DNA of 64,000 nucleotides from Endosaccharibacter trunci (GTDB taxonomy: Bacteria; Pseudomonadota; Alphaproteobacteria; Acetobacterales; Acetobacteraceae), in NCBI GenBank assembly GCA_024515975.1, contig JAMSKV010000014.1:46072-110071 (forward strand), given 5' to 3'. Positions 47,164 through 54,990 of the stretch are shown in pieces. The translations under genes and the position numbers were made by a program. Numbering within the stretch: position 1 is the stretch's first letter; each line of letters opens with the position of its first letter. A model generated the notes under the pieces. That model had not been told where the DNA came from, did no database searches, and saw only the letters and a program-made list of their open reading frames with translations.

Positions 47164-47907
47164 TCAGGAGGAGGAGGCCTGACCGAGCTTGTCGATCGCA
47201 TTCTGGCGACGTTGTGCCTCGGCCTCTACGAATTGAGACGAGAACTCGAATTCCCGTTGTGTTTGGAGCATGGTCGTCAGCTCGGCGATGCTCTGGACAT
47301 TGCTGCCCTCAACAGCTCCCTGCGTGACCTTCGGCTGGGCTACAGGCGTGGTGCCGCTATTGGTCGCGTAGAGTGAGCCCCCGATGGGTCGTACATCGGC
47401 TGGTGTATCAGCCGTGACTACGGCGATCTGTCCAATCTGCCCGTTCTCCGTGGAAATAGTTCCGTCTCCGGCGATCCGAATCTGTGTGTCCGACGGGGAA
47501 AGCTGAATTGGCTGCCCATTGACGTCGAGCACCGCGTTTCCCGACGCATCAGACAGAACACCGTCCTGGCCCAGAGAGAAACGTCCGGCGCGAGTCAGAC
47601 GGGTGCCTTGTGGGGTAGAAACAGTGAAATACCCTGCACCGCTAAGCGCGACGTCAAGAGGGTTTCCGGTCGGGAGGATGGCGCCTTCGCGCTGGTCCAG
47701 GTAGGTCGCGCGGTCCTGTGTGTAGGCGTAGGGGGCTCCGCCATGGGAAGGGATGGTGTTTTGCTGCCGGGACAGATAGTCGCTGAACAGCACTCGCTGC
47801 GCCCTGAAGCCATCTGTATTCGCGTTGGCGATGTTATTCGCGACGACCTCCATGGATCGCTGTTGCGCATCCATGCGGGACAGGGCGATATAGGTTGTGT
47901 TTTCCAT
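47164..47907 (-). CDS. flgF: flagellar proximal rod protein FlgF
   Basis: 247 residues. N-terminal NTTYIALSRMDAQQRSMEVVAN and the rod signature NNIANANTDGFRAQRVLFSDY; C-terminal SNVQSIAELTTMLQTQREFEF. ATG 47907 follows CGAGGG; a GTG one codon earlier is less likely. First gene of its operon and divergent from fliL. Confidence 0.95.
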   Translation of the reverse strand: MENTTYIALSRMDAQQRSMEVVANNIANANTDGFRAQRVLFSDYLSRQQNTIPSHGGAPYAYTQDRATYLDQREGAILPTGNPLDVALSGAGYFTVSTPQGTRLTRAGRFSLGQDGVLSDASGNAVLDVNGQPIQLSPSDTQIRIAGDGTISTENGQIGQIAVVTADTPADVRPIGGSLYATNSGTTPVAQPKVTQGAVEGSNVQSIAELTTMLQTQREFEFSSQFVEAEAQRRQNAIDKLGQASSS

Positions 47908-48054
47908 CACGGACCCTCGGTGACGACGCCATTGTCGCTCGGAGGGCTGAACAAACCCTTAACGTCGAATCGTTTTCGGTCTTAAGAGGACCTTAACCAT
48001 CCCTGATGCACACTTCCAACGGACGCCAGAAAGGCGACTGCCGGAGTGGGATCA
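47908..48054. promoter_or_regulatory. divergent flgF/fliL promoter region
   Basis: 147 bases, AT-rich in the middle (CCTTAACGTCGAATCGTTTT, then CTTAAGAGGACCTTAACC). CCTTAAC occurs twice in direct orientation (47969 and 47990 regions). I see neither a clear sigma-54 GG-N10-GC element nor a good sigma-70 pair, so the promoters are not placed. Confidence 0.4.
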
Positions 48055-48519
48055 ATGAGCGAATCAGCACACAGAGAGGGCGGCGGGGGCAAGAAGCGGC
48101 TGATCATGATTGTATTGGCCGTCGTTTTGATCGGTGGCGGCGGTGCCGGTGCCTGGTTCGGCGGCCTCATCGGCCATGGCAACCAGTCTTCCAAGGCGCA
48201 GGCGGCTGCGGAGAAGCCGGTTCTCGTTGATCTGCCGGATATGATCTCGAATCTGGATACGGGCGGCCGTAGAGCCAGCTTCGTGAAGCTGCACGTCAAA
48301 TTGCAGGTTGATCACGCCGCCGATGTCGCGGCTATCACGGCTGCGGAGCCGGAACTGATCGATATGTTCCAGACCTATTTGCGTGAGATGCGTCCCGAGG
48401 AGCTGCGTGGCGGCGAGGGTACCTACCGCTTGCGCGAGGCGTTGATGAACCGCGTCGACGCCAGATTGGCCCCGGTGCAGGTCTCCGATCTTCTGTTCAC
48501 TCAGTTGCTCGTACAATGA
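48055..48519 (+). CDS. fliL: flagellar basal body-associated protein FliL
   Basis: 154 residues. Short cytoplasmic N terminus, one membrane segment (LIMIVLAVVLIGGGGAGAWF), then the periplasmic stomatin-like FliL domain (PDMISNLDTGGRRASFVKLHV, YLREMRPEELRG, TYRLREALMNRVDARL). Forms a ring around the stator and supports torque. ATG 48055 has GGAG at the right distance. Overlaps fliM by four bases. Confidence 0.94.
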   Translation: MSESAHREGGGGKKRLIMIVLAVVLIGGGGAGAWFGGLIGHGNQSSKAQAAAEKPVLVDLPDMISNLDTGGRRASFVKLHVKLQVDHAADVAAITAAEPELIDMFQTYLREMRPEELRGGEGTYRLREALMNRVDARLAPVQVSDLLFTQLLVQ

Positions 48520-49607
48520 GCAGTCCCGAAAACCAGAGCGACGAGGATCTCGCCTCTGCCTGGGCCTCGTCGCTCGAGGATGCCGTGCCCGGCGCAGTGG
48601 ACAACACGCCCGACTCGACACGCATCTTAAATCAGGCCGAGATCGACAGCCTTTTGGGGTTCGAGCAAGGGCAATCGGATGACCTGGAAAGCGACGGGAT
48701 GCAGAGGATCATCAGCTCCGGGCTGATTTCCTATGAACGTCTGCCGATGCTGGAGATCGTGTTCGATCGTCTGGTACGCATCATGTCCACCAGTCTGCGT
48801 AACTTCACCAACGATAACGTCGAAGTCTCGATTGACAATGTCGTATCGCTCCGTTTTGGCGATTATCTCGATTCAGTTCCCCTTCCAGCTATGTTTGCCG
48901 TATTCAAGGCAGAGGAATGGGAAAACTACGGGTTGATGGTGATTGATTCGGCGATGATTTATTCGATCGTCGACGTTCTGTTGGGTGGACGTCGCGGCAC
49001 GGCCGCCATGCGGATCGAAGGTCGACCCTATACCACCATCGAGCGTACCTTGGTCGAGCGACTAATTCGGGTGGTGTTGGCCGATCTATCAACGAGCTTC
49101 GATCCGCTCTGCGCGATTACGTTCCGCTTCGAGCGGCTCGAGGTCAATCCGCGTTTCGCGGCCATTTCTCGTCTGTCGAATGCCGCTGTGCTTGCACGCA
49201 TGCATGTGGACATGGAGGATCGGGGTGGCCGGATGGATCTGGTGCTGCCCTACGCCACGCTGGAGCCCGTGCGCGAATTGCTGCTGCAGCAATTCATGGG
49301 TGAAAAGTTCGGCCGCGATGCGATTTGGGAAACCCATCTCGCTGAGGAGTTATGGAACACGGATATCGATCTGGACGTGGTGCTGGATGAACAGCACATG
49401 CGATTGTCGGACGTACTAAACTTGAAGCCGGGCAGCCAGTTTATTCTCCGGCAAGGCCCCGAGGCGCCCGTACAACTGAAATGCGGACAGGTCGTGTTGT
49501 TCGAGGGGCGAGTTGGGCGCCGGAAGAATCGCGTTGCCGTTCGGATCGACCAGGTCACGGGCCATCCTCCCCATACAAATGAGCCACTCGGATCGAAGCG
49601 AGGCTGA
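48516..49607 (+). CDS. fliM: flagellar motor switch protein FliM
   Basis: 363 residues. The CheY-P-binding peptide ILNQAEIDSLLGF is at about 37-49, after an unusually long acidic N-terminal lead. The middle FliM domain contains GLISYERLPMLEIVFDRLVR and SLRNFTNDNVEVSIDNV; the C-terminal SpoA domain contains LNLKPGSQFILR and VLFEGRVGRRKNRVAVRI. Part of the C ring that sets rotation direction. Confidence 0.97.
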   Translation: MSSPENQSDEDLASAWASSLEDAVPGAVDNTPDSTRILNQAEIDSLLGFEQGQSDDLESDGMQRIISSGLISYERLPMLEIVFDRLVRIMSTSLRNFTNDNVEVSIDNVVSLRFGDYLDSVPLPAMFAVFKAEEWENYGLMVIDSAMIYSIVDVLLGGRRGTAAMRIEGRPYTTIERTLVERLIRVVLADLSTSFDPLCAITFRFERLEVNPRFAAISRLSNAAVLARMHVDMEDRGGRMDLVLPYATLEPVRELLLQQFMGEKFGRDAIWETHLAEELWNTDIDLDVVLDEQHMRLSDVLNLKPGSQFILRQGPEAPVQLKCGQVVLFEGRVGRRKNRVAVRIDQVTGHPPHTNEPLGSKRG

Positions 49608-49608
49608 C

Positions 49609-50100
49609 ATGGGCTTCTTGTTGAACAATACAGAACTCTCTGTCGACGTGCTGTTAATGGTGATGTTAATAGCAACGATGCTGGTTGCTTTCCGCCTGGA
49701 GCGGGCATTGGGCGTTCTGCGCCGCGACCGTGCATCGTTAGAGAAGCTGGTCCAGAACTTTAACGACAGCACTGCGCAGGCCGAGAACGGTATCGAGAAG
49801 CTGAAGAGCGCCGCGCAGTCCACCGGGCGTGACATCGCGCGTCATATCGATCAAGCGCGACGATTGGAATCCGATCTTCAGTTCCTGATTTCCCGGGCTG
49901 AGAAAATGGCCGATCGGGTCGAGGCAAGTCTGACCCCTAATAAGCAGTCTGTATCGGCAGAACTCCGATCGCCAACTGAGATGCTGTCTCCGAAACCCTC
50001 GTTCAGTCTCGCCAGTAAATTGGGTGCAGCCGAATCGGAAGCGAAGCCGAGAAGTCAAGCAGAGAAAGATTTGCTGCTTGCACTCCGGGCGGTCCGTTGA
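49609..50100 (+). CDS. DUF6468 flagellar-cluster protein
   Basis: 163 residues. One N-terminal membrane segment (VDVLLMVMLIATMLVAFRLE), then a long helix likely to form a coiled coil (RRDRASLEKLVQNFNDSTAQ through ESDLQFLISRAEKMADR), then a variable, S/P-rich tail and a short C-terminal helix (EKDLLLALRAVR). Matches what I know as DUF6468, found after fliM in alphaproteobacteria. Function unknown; a stator or switch accessory anchored in the inner membrane is a reasonable guess. Distinctly AT-richer than the genome. Confidence 0.7.
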   Translation: MGFLLNNTELSVDVLLMVMLIATMLVAFRLERALGVLRRDRASLEKLVQNFNDSTAQAENGIEKLKSAAQSTGRDIARHIDQARRLESDLQFLISRAEKMADRVEASLTPNKQSVSAELRSPTEMLSPKPSFSLASKLGAAESEAKPRSQAEKDLLLALRAVR

Positions 50101-50102
50101 CG

Positions 50103-50741
50103 ATGGCGCGTCTCTCCTGGCAGCGCGTGCTGCTGCCCGCCACCATCGCAGTGATGTTTGTTGCTTTTTCAGAACGTGCAAGCACGTTGGCGATAGCAGC
50201 CACGGAATCGAGGATGCCTGCGGCTTCAGCTCCCGTAATCCTCCCGACCATGCCCACGAAATCGCCAGATACAAAGACTCCTATTGTCCAGGCAACTCCG
50301 ACTGGCGCAGATGACACGAGCGGATTGGGCGATCTGAGACGGCAACGCGAGGCGTTGGATAGGCGCGCTGCTGCGCTAGATGAACGCGCAGAATTGCTCG
50401 GTGCGGCAGAGCAAAAACTGCAGGCCCGGCTAGAGCAGCTGAGTGTTCTGCAGGAGAGGCTTGAGCAAACCGAGCAGCAGCGTAAAGCACGTGCTAGCGC
50501 GAACTGGAACGGGTTGGTTAAGACATACGAGGCGATGAAACCTGAAGATGCCGCGGCGATCTTCAACGTACTCGATATGGACGTTCTGCTCGAAGTTCTC
50601 GATCGAATGGACGATCGCAAAGAGGCTGCAGTACTGGCAGCAATGCTACCGGAGCGTGCACGACAGGCGACACAGATGCTGGCACGCAAGCGTCTCCAGG
50701 AAAATGCGGACGCGCCCTCGCCGGTTGCACAACATGGTTAG
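50103..50741 (+). CDS. MotE-like flagellar protein with MgtE_N-type domain
   Basis: 212 residues. N-terminal membrane or signal segment (VLLPATIAVMFVAF), linker, a coiled coil (LRRQREALDRRAAALDERAE to about residue 140), then YEAMKPEDAAAIFNVLDMDV and MDDRKEAAVLAAMLPERA, a helical domain related to the N-terminal domain of the magnesium channel MgtE. This is the architecture of MotE, the periplasmic chaperone of the stator protein MotC in Sinorhizobium. The TTG two codons before ATG 50103 is also possible. Overlaps the next gene by 8 bases. Confidence 0.75.
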   Translation: MARLSWQRVLLPATIAVMFVAFSERASTLAIAATESRMPAASAPVILPTMPTKSPDTKTPIVQATPTGADDTSGLGDLRRQREALDRRAAALDERAELLGAAEQKLQARLEQLSVLQERLEQTEQQRKARASANWNGLVKTYEAMKPEDAAAIFNVLDMDVLLEVLDRMDDRKEAAVLAAMLPERARQATQMLARKRLQENADAPSPVAQHG

Positions 50742-51432
50742 GGTCGGCGCTCATCGAAAAATGATCAATGCGGCCGACGCACCGCCGAATACGGACACAA
50801 AGATCATGATCTTAGCAACGCGTTTCGAGGCGAAGATTGCTGAACGGAAGGCTGCCTGGAACGATCCGGCATCCGCTGCGATCGGAGAGATCGTGATGTC
50901 GATCCTCTCGACGATGAGTGGTGACATGGGAGCGCGCGAAGCGGCTTTGCTTCACGAAATCAATGCCCTCGGAGTGGCAGTTGCGAACGCGCGCGAGGAA
51001 ATCGCGGCGCTTCGCGTGGACGATATCATGGTCAGCCATATCCCCTGTGCGACGGACGAACTGGACGCAATCGTCGCGCACACCGCTGCTGCCACGGAAT
51101 CGATCCTGGAAGTCTGCGAAACGCTTGATGAGCTTGGAAGCCGTCTGAAGAGCCAAGCGGGCTTGGATCTTCAGACGGCGACGAGCCGCATCTACGAGGC
51201 CTGTAGCTTTCAGGACATTACCGGTCAGCGAATCAGCAAGGTCGTGGCGACCCTCAAGACGATCGAGAGCACGGTTGCTCGTATCAACGGAACCTTCGGA
51301 GATCCGAAGTATGCGATCGAGGAAGTATCGTCCCCTATGTCGGAGTCTGCGGCGTTGCTGAATGGTCCGCAACTGCCTGGTGCTGCCATGGACCAGGCGG
51401 ATATCGACAAATTGTTGGCCAGTTTCGACTGA
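50734..51432 (+). CDS. cheZ: CheZ-like CheY-P phosphatase
   Basis: 232 residues from ATG 50734; ATG 50761 is possible. A long helical hairpin carries the CheZ active-site segment ACSFQDITGQRISKVV, with D and Q at the positions of E. coli D143 and Q147. The C-terminal peptide MDQADIDKLLASFD resembles both the CheY-binding tail of E. coli CheZ and the N-terminal peptide of the FliM encoded two kilobases upstream. It should end the chemotaxis signal by removing phosphate from CheY. No che kinase operon is in the window. Confidence 0.82.
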   Translation: MVRVGAHRKMINAADAPPNTDTKIMILATRFEAKIAERKAAWNDPASAAIGEIVMSILSTMSGDMGAREAALLHEINALGVAVANAREEIAALRVDDIMVSHIPCATDELDAIVAHTAAATESILEVCETLDELGSRLKSQAGLDLQTATSRIYEACSFQDITGQRISKVVATLKTIESTVARINGTFGDPKYAIEEVSSPMSESAALLNGPQLPGAAMDQADIDKLLASFD

Positions 51433-54269
51433 TGCACCGGGTTTGCGTTCTGGCGCTCATCCTGTTGTGCGCGGCTGGGGGCGCTTCAGCATCCGGGCCG
51501 CCTCGGCAGACCGTTGCCGCGCGTGAGGCGGATGCGACGGCAGCTTCGCCTGGGCGGCTTGTCTTCGTCCGCCGGGGCAGTGCGCCCGTATCGCAATCGC
51601 GGGTTGGCGATGACCTGATCTTGACTCCGGCGCTCGGGCTACTGAATCGCGAGGGAGCGGCGAGGTTGTGGGCGCTGACGGTGAAATCGGGACATGGACA
51701 GACGGTGATCCGTCTCCGTCGTGGGACGTCAGTTCGGGTGGTTCAGTCGCCCGGACGATATGTGCTGGAATTCGGTCCGCCCGACTCGAAGCTCGCCCCT
51801 CTGCCCGCTCAAACATCTGAATCGCCGGCGGCGGCTCCCGGAGCTTCGAATGTCTTGCCGGGATTGCCGGCGCCGATGATCGCCGTGGTGGACCAGCCAG
51901 GGCCGGGTATTCCTCTGATCGCATCGGCCAGCCCTGCTGTGGGGGTGCCTTTTCATGCGACCGCTCCGGCTGTCCCCCCGGTTGGGGTGAGCCCGGTTTC
52001 TATTGAAGCGTTTCTGATTCCGGCCTCGGCGAACGGCACGACCGAGCTTCTGTTGCCGTTCGACCCGACCGTGGGCGCCGCCGCCTTTTGCCGGAACGGC
52101 CAGCTGGACGTCGTATTCGACAGCCGCAAGCCGGTTGATCTCTCCGCCGCCACCGGAGATCCGGCGTTCCAGGCGGCTCGGCTGACCTTGCTGCCAACAG
52201 GAACGCTCGTCGAATTGCCCTGCGATCCATCCAATCCGATCTCCTTGAGCAAGGTGCAGGGCGGCTGGTTGCTCAGCAGACATACAATCAAGGCGGAGCC
52301 GGTCGCGCCCGAGCCGGTGCCAGATGGGATGAATTTCGCTCTGTCCGACGTGGGCGACGTGCTGACCATTACCGACCCGGCCGGCGGCGGCGATCTGCTG
52401 GTGGGAACCGTGCGTGGGGACACGCATGCCGTGACCGCTGTTGACCGGTCGCCGGGTTATCGTCTGGTCCCGAGTCAGTTGGGCTTGGTGGTGGAACGGT
52501 TATCCGACCAAGTCGAGTTGCGTCCCTATTCCGCCGGCTTTCATCTCTTCGATCCGTTCGCGCCGGCCGGTGGCTATCGACCTGATCCAGCATCGTCTTT
52601 TTCACGCTCCATCGAGCTAGCTCACGTCGATCAGGCGGAACAATTTCGGCGCTACAAAGCCTTTCTCGCGACCAGCGCCTCGCTGCCCGCGGCGGCTCGG
52701 CGCGGCGCCCGTCTAGACGCGGCGCGTGCCGCGCTCGCGCTCGGTTTCGGCATCGAGGCGCGCCAGCTCGCCGATATAGCCGATCAGGACACGCCAGGCG
52801 CACCCGACCGCTCCGTCAGTACGTTTCTCATCGGCGCTGGCGCCTTGCTGCAGGGGGATCCGGATGCCGCGCGTCTTCTGGCCGATCCGGTGATTGGTAA
52901 CAGCGACGAAGCGGCCTTGTGGCGTGGTCTTGCCGTCGCGCGCAATACGCCAAACGACAAGCCGTCACTGCACTCCATCAGCGACTTCTGGCGTTTGCTC
53001 AACGCTTATCCGGCACCGCTCCGGCAGCGCATCCGAGGCGAGGCAGCGCTGGCACTCGCTAAGGGCGGGGACAGAGCGGCACGGGCACTGGTGATGCAAA
53101 TGCCAGATCAGGCCGGCCGGGCGGGACTGGCGCGAGCGCTAGTCAGCGAAGGACCGGATGGGGACAAACAGGCTCTGGCCATGCTGGACCGCCTGTACGC
53201 CGATCGCGATCCCGACGTTTCATTATCGGCGGCGTTGGAAGCAATCGATCTGCGCTTGCGGGATCGCCAGATTGACACGGAGCAAGCGGCGAAACGAACC
53301 GAGGCGCTAATCTACGACGGACGTATGGCCGGACGGGAAAGTGAGGTAGCCATCCGTGCGGCTCGATTGAGAGCGCAGAATCATGAGTTTAAGCGGGCGA
53401 TCGCCATTCTGCGAGGTGAGGTGCAAGACGGCGCGTCCCCCGAGATCAAACGCGTAGCCGGCACGATTCTGGAGCAGGCCGCCGATGCTGCCTCGGCGAG
53501 AGAGGCGGACGGGAAGAACAGCGGCGGCAATGTTCTTGGCACCGTGAAGCTGTTGCAGGAAAACCAGGATCTGTTGCCGCCTGACGCGAACAGGGTGGCT
53601 CTCGCCGCAAGGCTCGCCGAACGCCTTGCAGCTCAGGATGTGCCAGGGCAGGCGATACCCTTTCTGCAGCAGGCCTTCGCGCAAGCCCCGTCAGGCAAGG
53701 ATAAGGCGGCGCTCGGCCTGGCGTTGAGCCGATCATTGCTGGAACAGGGCGACGCAAAGGCGGCAGCCAGCACGCTTGAATCAGTGCCGTTGGACGGGTT
53801 GTCGCCGGCGTCGATGGAGCGCTTGACCTTGTTGCATGCCAGAATTCTGCAGGCGGAGGGCGATCGAAGCGGAGCACTCGCCGCCCTGGTCGATCTCAAG
53901 GATGCGGACGCCCTTGCGTTGAAAGCGTCGATGATGGGCGATAACAAGGACTGGCAGGGCGAGGCCAGCGCCCTGTCGGCTCTCCTGGCTGCCAGAATGC
54001 CAGAAGGGCCAGACGGAAAGCCGTTGGCCGAAGAAAATCAGGAACTGGTTCTGCGGTTGGCGAGTGCCTTGTCCCGGGCCGGCCAAGTCGATGCCGTAAG
54101 GCAGTTGGACCGGACTTGGGCGGCCTCGTTCACGGATCGCCCAAAGCGAGATATGCTATCGCTTCTGGGGGCCGCGGATATCACCTCGATCGACGACCTG
54201 TCCCGCTCCGCCGCCGATCTTGCCGCGGCACGTTCCGCCCTAAAGGCGCTCGGGGGAGGGGCCGGTTAG
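51432..54269 (+). CDS. large exported repeat protein of the flagellar operon, function unknown
   Basis: 945 residues. Signal peptide (VCVLALILLCAAGGASA). Residues 35-130 look like a small beta domain (LILTPALGLLNREGAARLWAL); 100-190 is P/A-rich linker; 190-390 is a second beta-rich part (ELLLPFDPTVGAAAFCRNG); 400-940 is an all-helical solenoid like degenerate TPRs (ARRGARLDAARAALALGFGI, QAIPFLQQAFAQAPSGKDKA). Its start shares TGATG with the cheZ stop, so it is the last gene of the fliL operon and coupled to it. Probably periplasmic. I know no function for it; a large periplasmic scaffold around the motor is a guess. Confidence 0.75.
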   Translation: MHRVCVLALILLCAAGGASASGPPRQTVAAREADATAASPGRLVFVRRGSAPVSQSRVGDDLILTPALGLLNREGAARLWALTVKSGHGQTVIRLRRGTSVRVVQSPGRYVLEFGPPDSKLAPLPAQTSESPAAAPGASNVLPGLPAPMIAVVDQPGPGIPLIASASPAVGVPFHATAPAVPPVGVSPVSIEAFLIPASANGTTELLLPFDPTVGAAAFCRNGQLDVVFDSRKPVDLSAATGDPAFQAARLTLLPTGTLVELPCDPSNPISLSKVQGGWLLSRHTIKAEPVAPEPVPDGMNFALSDVGDVLTITDPAGGGDLLVGTVRGDTHAVTAVDRSPGYRLVPSQLGLVVERLSDQVELRPYSAGFHLFDPFAPAGGYRPDPASSFSRSIELAHVDQAEQFRRYKAFLATSASLPAAARRGARLDAARAALALGFGIEARQLADIADQDTPGAPDRSVSTFLIGAGALLQGDPDAARLLADPVIGNSDEAALWRGLAVARNTPNDKPSLHSISDFWRLLNAYPAPLRQRIRGEAALALAKGGDRAARALVMQMPDQAGRAGLARALVSEGPDGDKQALAMLDRLYADRDPDVSLSAALEAIDLRLRDRQIDTEQAAKRTEALIYDGRMAGRESEVAIRAARLRAQNHEFKRAIAILRGEVQDGASPEIKRVAGTILEQAADAASAREADGKNSGGNVLGTVKLLQENQDLLPPDANRVALAARLAERLAAQDVPGQAIPFLQQAFAQAPSGKDKAALGLALSRSLLEQGDAKAAASTLESVPLDGLSPASMERLTLLHARILQAEGDRSGALAALVDLKDADALALKASMMGDNKDWQGEASALSALLAARMPEGPDGKPLAEENQELVLRLASALSRAGQVDAVRQLDRTWAASFTDRPKRDMLSLLGAADITSIDDLSRSAADLAAARSALKALGGGAG

Positions 54270-54336
54270 GGCGAACAGCCTCCAAACTGTTGTCTGGCGT
54301 AGGTTTTTCGAAGTTTTCTCGCCCAAAATGCCGATT

Positions 54337-54434
54337 CAGCCTTGCGTTGGGGGGGAGATGGACCTATCACCCGCCGCCTTGGCCCAAGGGGGCGCTCCTG
54401 CCCAACAGGCTGTCTACTGGTTTGGGGGTACGTG
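54337..54434 (+). promoter_or_regulatory. speD leader with mutually exclusive hairpins (switch candidate)
   Basis: Fold 1: CAGCCT (54337-54342) pairs with AGGCTG (54407-54412) and TTGGG (54347-54351) with CCCAA (54401-54405), enclosing an inverted repeat CCTTGG-C-CCAAGG (54377-54389). Fold 2: the same CCCAA, with CAG (54406-54408), pairs with CTG (54417-54419) and TTGGG (54422-54426). Fold 2 hides the ribosome binding site GGGGG (54424-54428), six bases before ATG 54435. The two folds exclude each other, as in a translational riboswitch. GCCCAAA (54321-54327) offers a third partner for the site. Not matched to any known riboswitch class by me. Confidence 0.5.
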
Positions 54435-54899
54435 ATGAACGCACTTGCTCAACTGGGGATGGTTTCGGATTCTCCGAGCAATATCCAGATGTCTTCCGCT
54501 TCTTCGGCTGCTTTGCCGGAGGAATCCAAGGATTATTTCGTCGAGAAGGACGGCATGAAGTTTGCGGGAACGCATCTTCTGGTCGATCTGTGGGACGCGA
54601 CGAATCTCGGTGATCCCGATCTGATCGACCGCACCCTGTGCGAGGCCGCCGTCACCGCCGGTGCCACGATCCTGCATAGCCACTTCCACCATTTCTCGCC
54701 GAACGGTGGTGTGTCCGGGGTCGTTGTGCTGGCCGAGAGCCATATTTCGATTCATACGTGGCCGGAGCGTAATTTCGCGGCCGTGGACATCTTCATGTGC
54801 GGCGCTTGCGATCCGCATCTGGCGATCCCGGTGATGCAGCGCACGTTCGGAGCCGCGCGCGTCGAGTGCGACGAGCAACGCCGCGGTCGCGTCTTCTGA
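54435..54899 (+). CDS. speD: S-adenosylmethionine decarboxylase proenzyme
   Basis: 154 residues. Prokaryotic class 1B enzyme that cleaves itself to form a pyruvoyl cofactor and decarboxylates SAM for spermidine synthesis. Cleavage is expected between E101 and S102 in AESHISIHTWPE; the proton-donor cysteine lies in FMCGACDPH. An N-terminal extension of about 35 residues, rich in S and A, precedes the conserved FAGTHLLVDLWD. ATG 54435 follows GGGGG. speE follows after an intrinsic terminator. Confidence 0.95.
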   Translation: MNALAQLGMVSDSPSNIQMSSASSAALPEESKDYFVEKDGMKFAGTHLLVDLWDATNLGDPDLIDRTLCEAAVTAGATILHSHFHHFSPNGGVSGVVVLAESHISIHTWPERNFAAVDIFMCGACDPHLAIPVMQRTFGAARVECDEQRRGRVF

Positions 54900-54927
54900 C
54901 GTTGCGGACGAAAAGCCGCTATGAGGG

Positions 54928-54952
54928 AGGCCGGGCCAGTCCCGGCCTTTTT
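54928..54952 (+). terminator. intrinsic terminator between speD and speE
   Basis: AGGCCGGG (54928-54935) and CCCGGCCT (54941-54948) form a perfect 8-bp stem with a 5-base loop, followed by TTTTTC. It stands between two genes of the same pathway on the same strand, so speE expression either depends on read-through or has its own promoter in the following 38 bases. Confidence 0.85.
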
Positions 54953-54990
54953 CTTGTTCAGCTCCTATGAAGGCACGAGGAACGGGATCG

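Noticed and set aside
54300..54434. A known SAM riboswitch upstream of speD
   Set aside because: I could not find the conserved core of SAM-I, SAM-II or SAM-V by eye, so only an unassigned structured leader is claimed.
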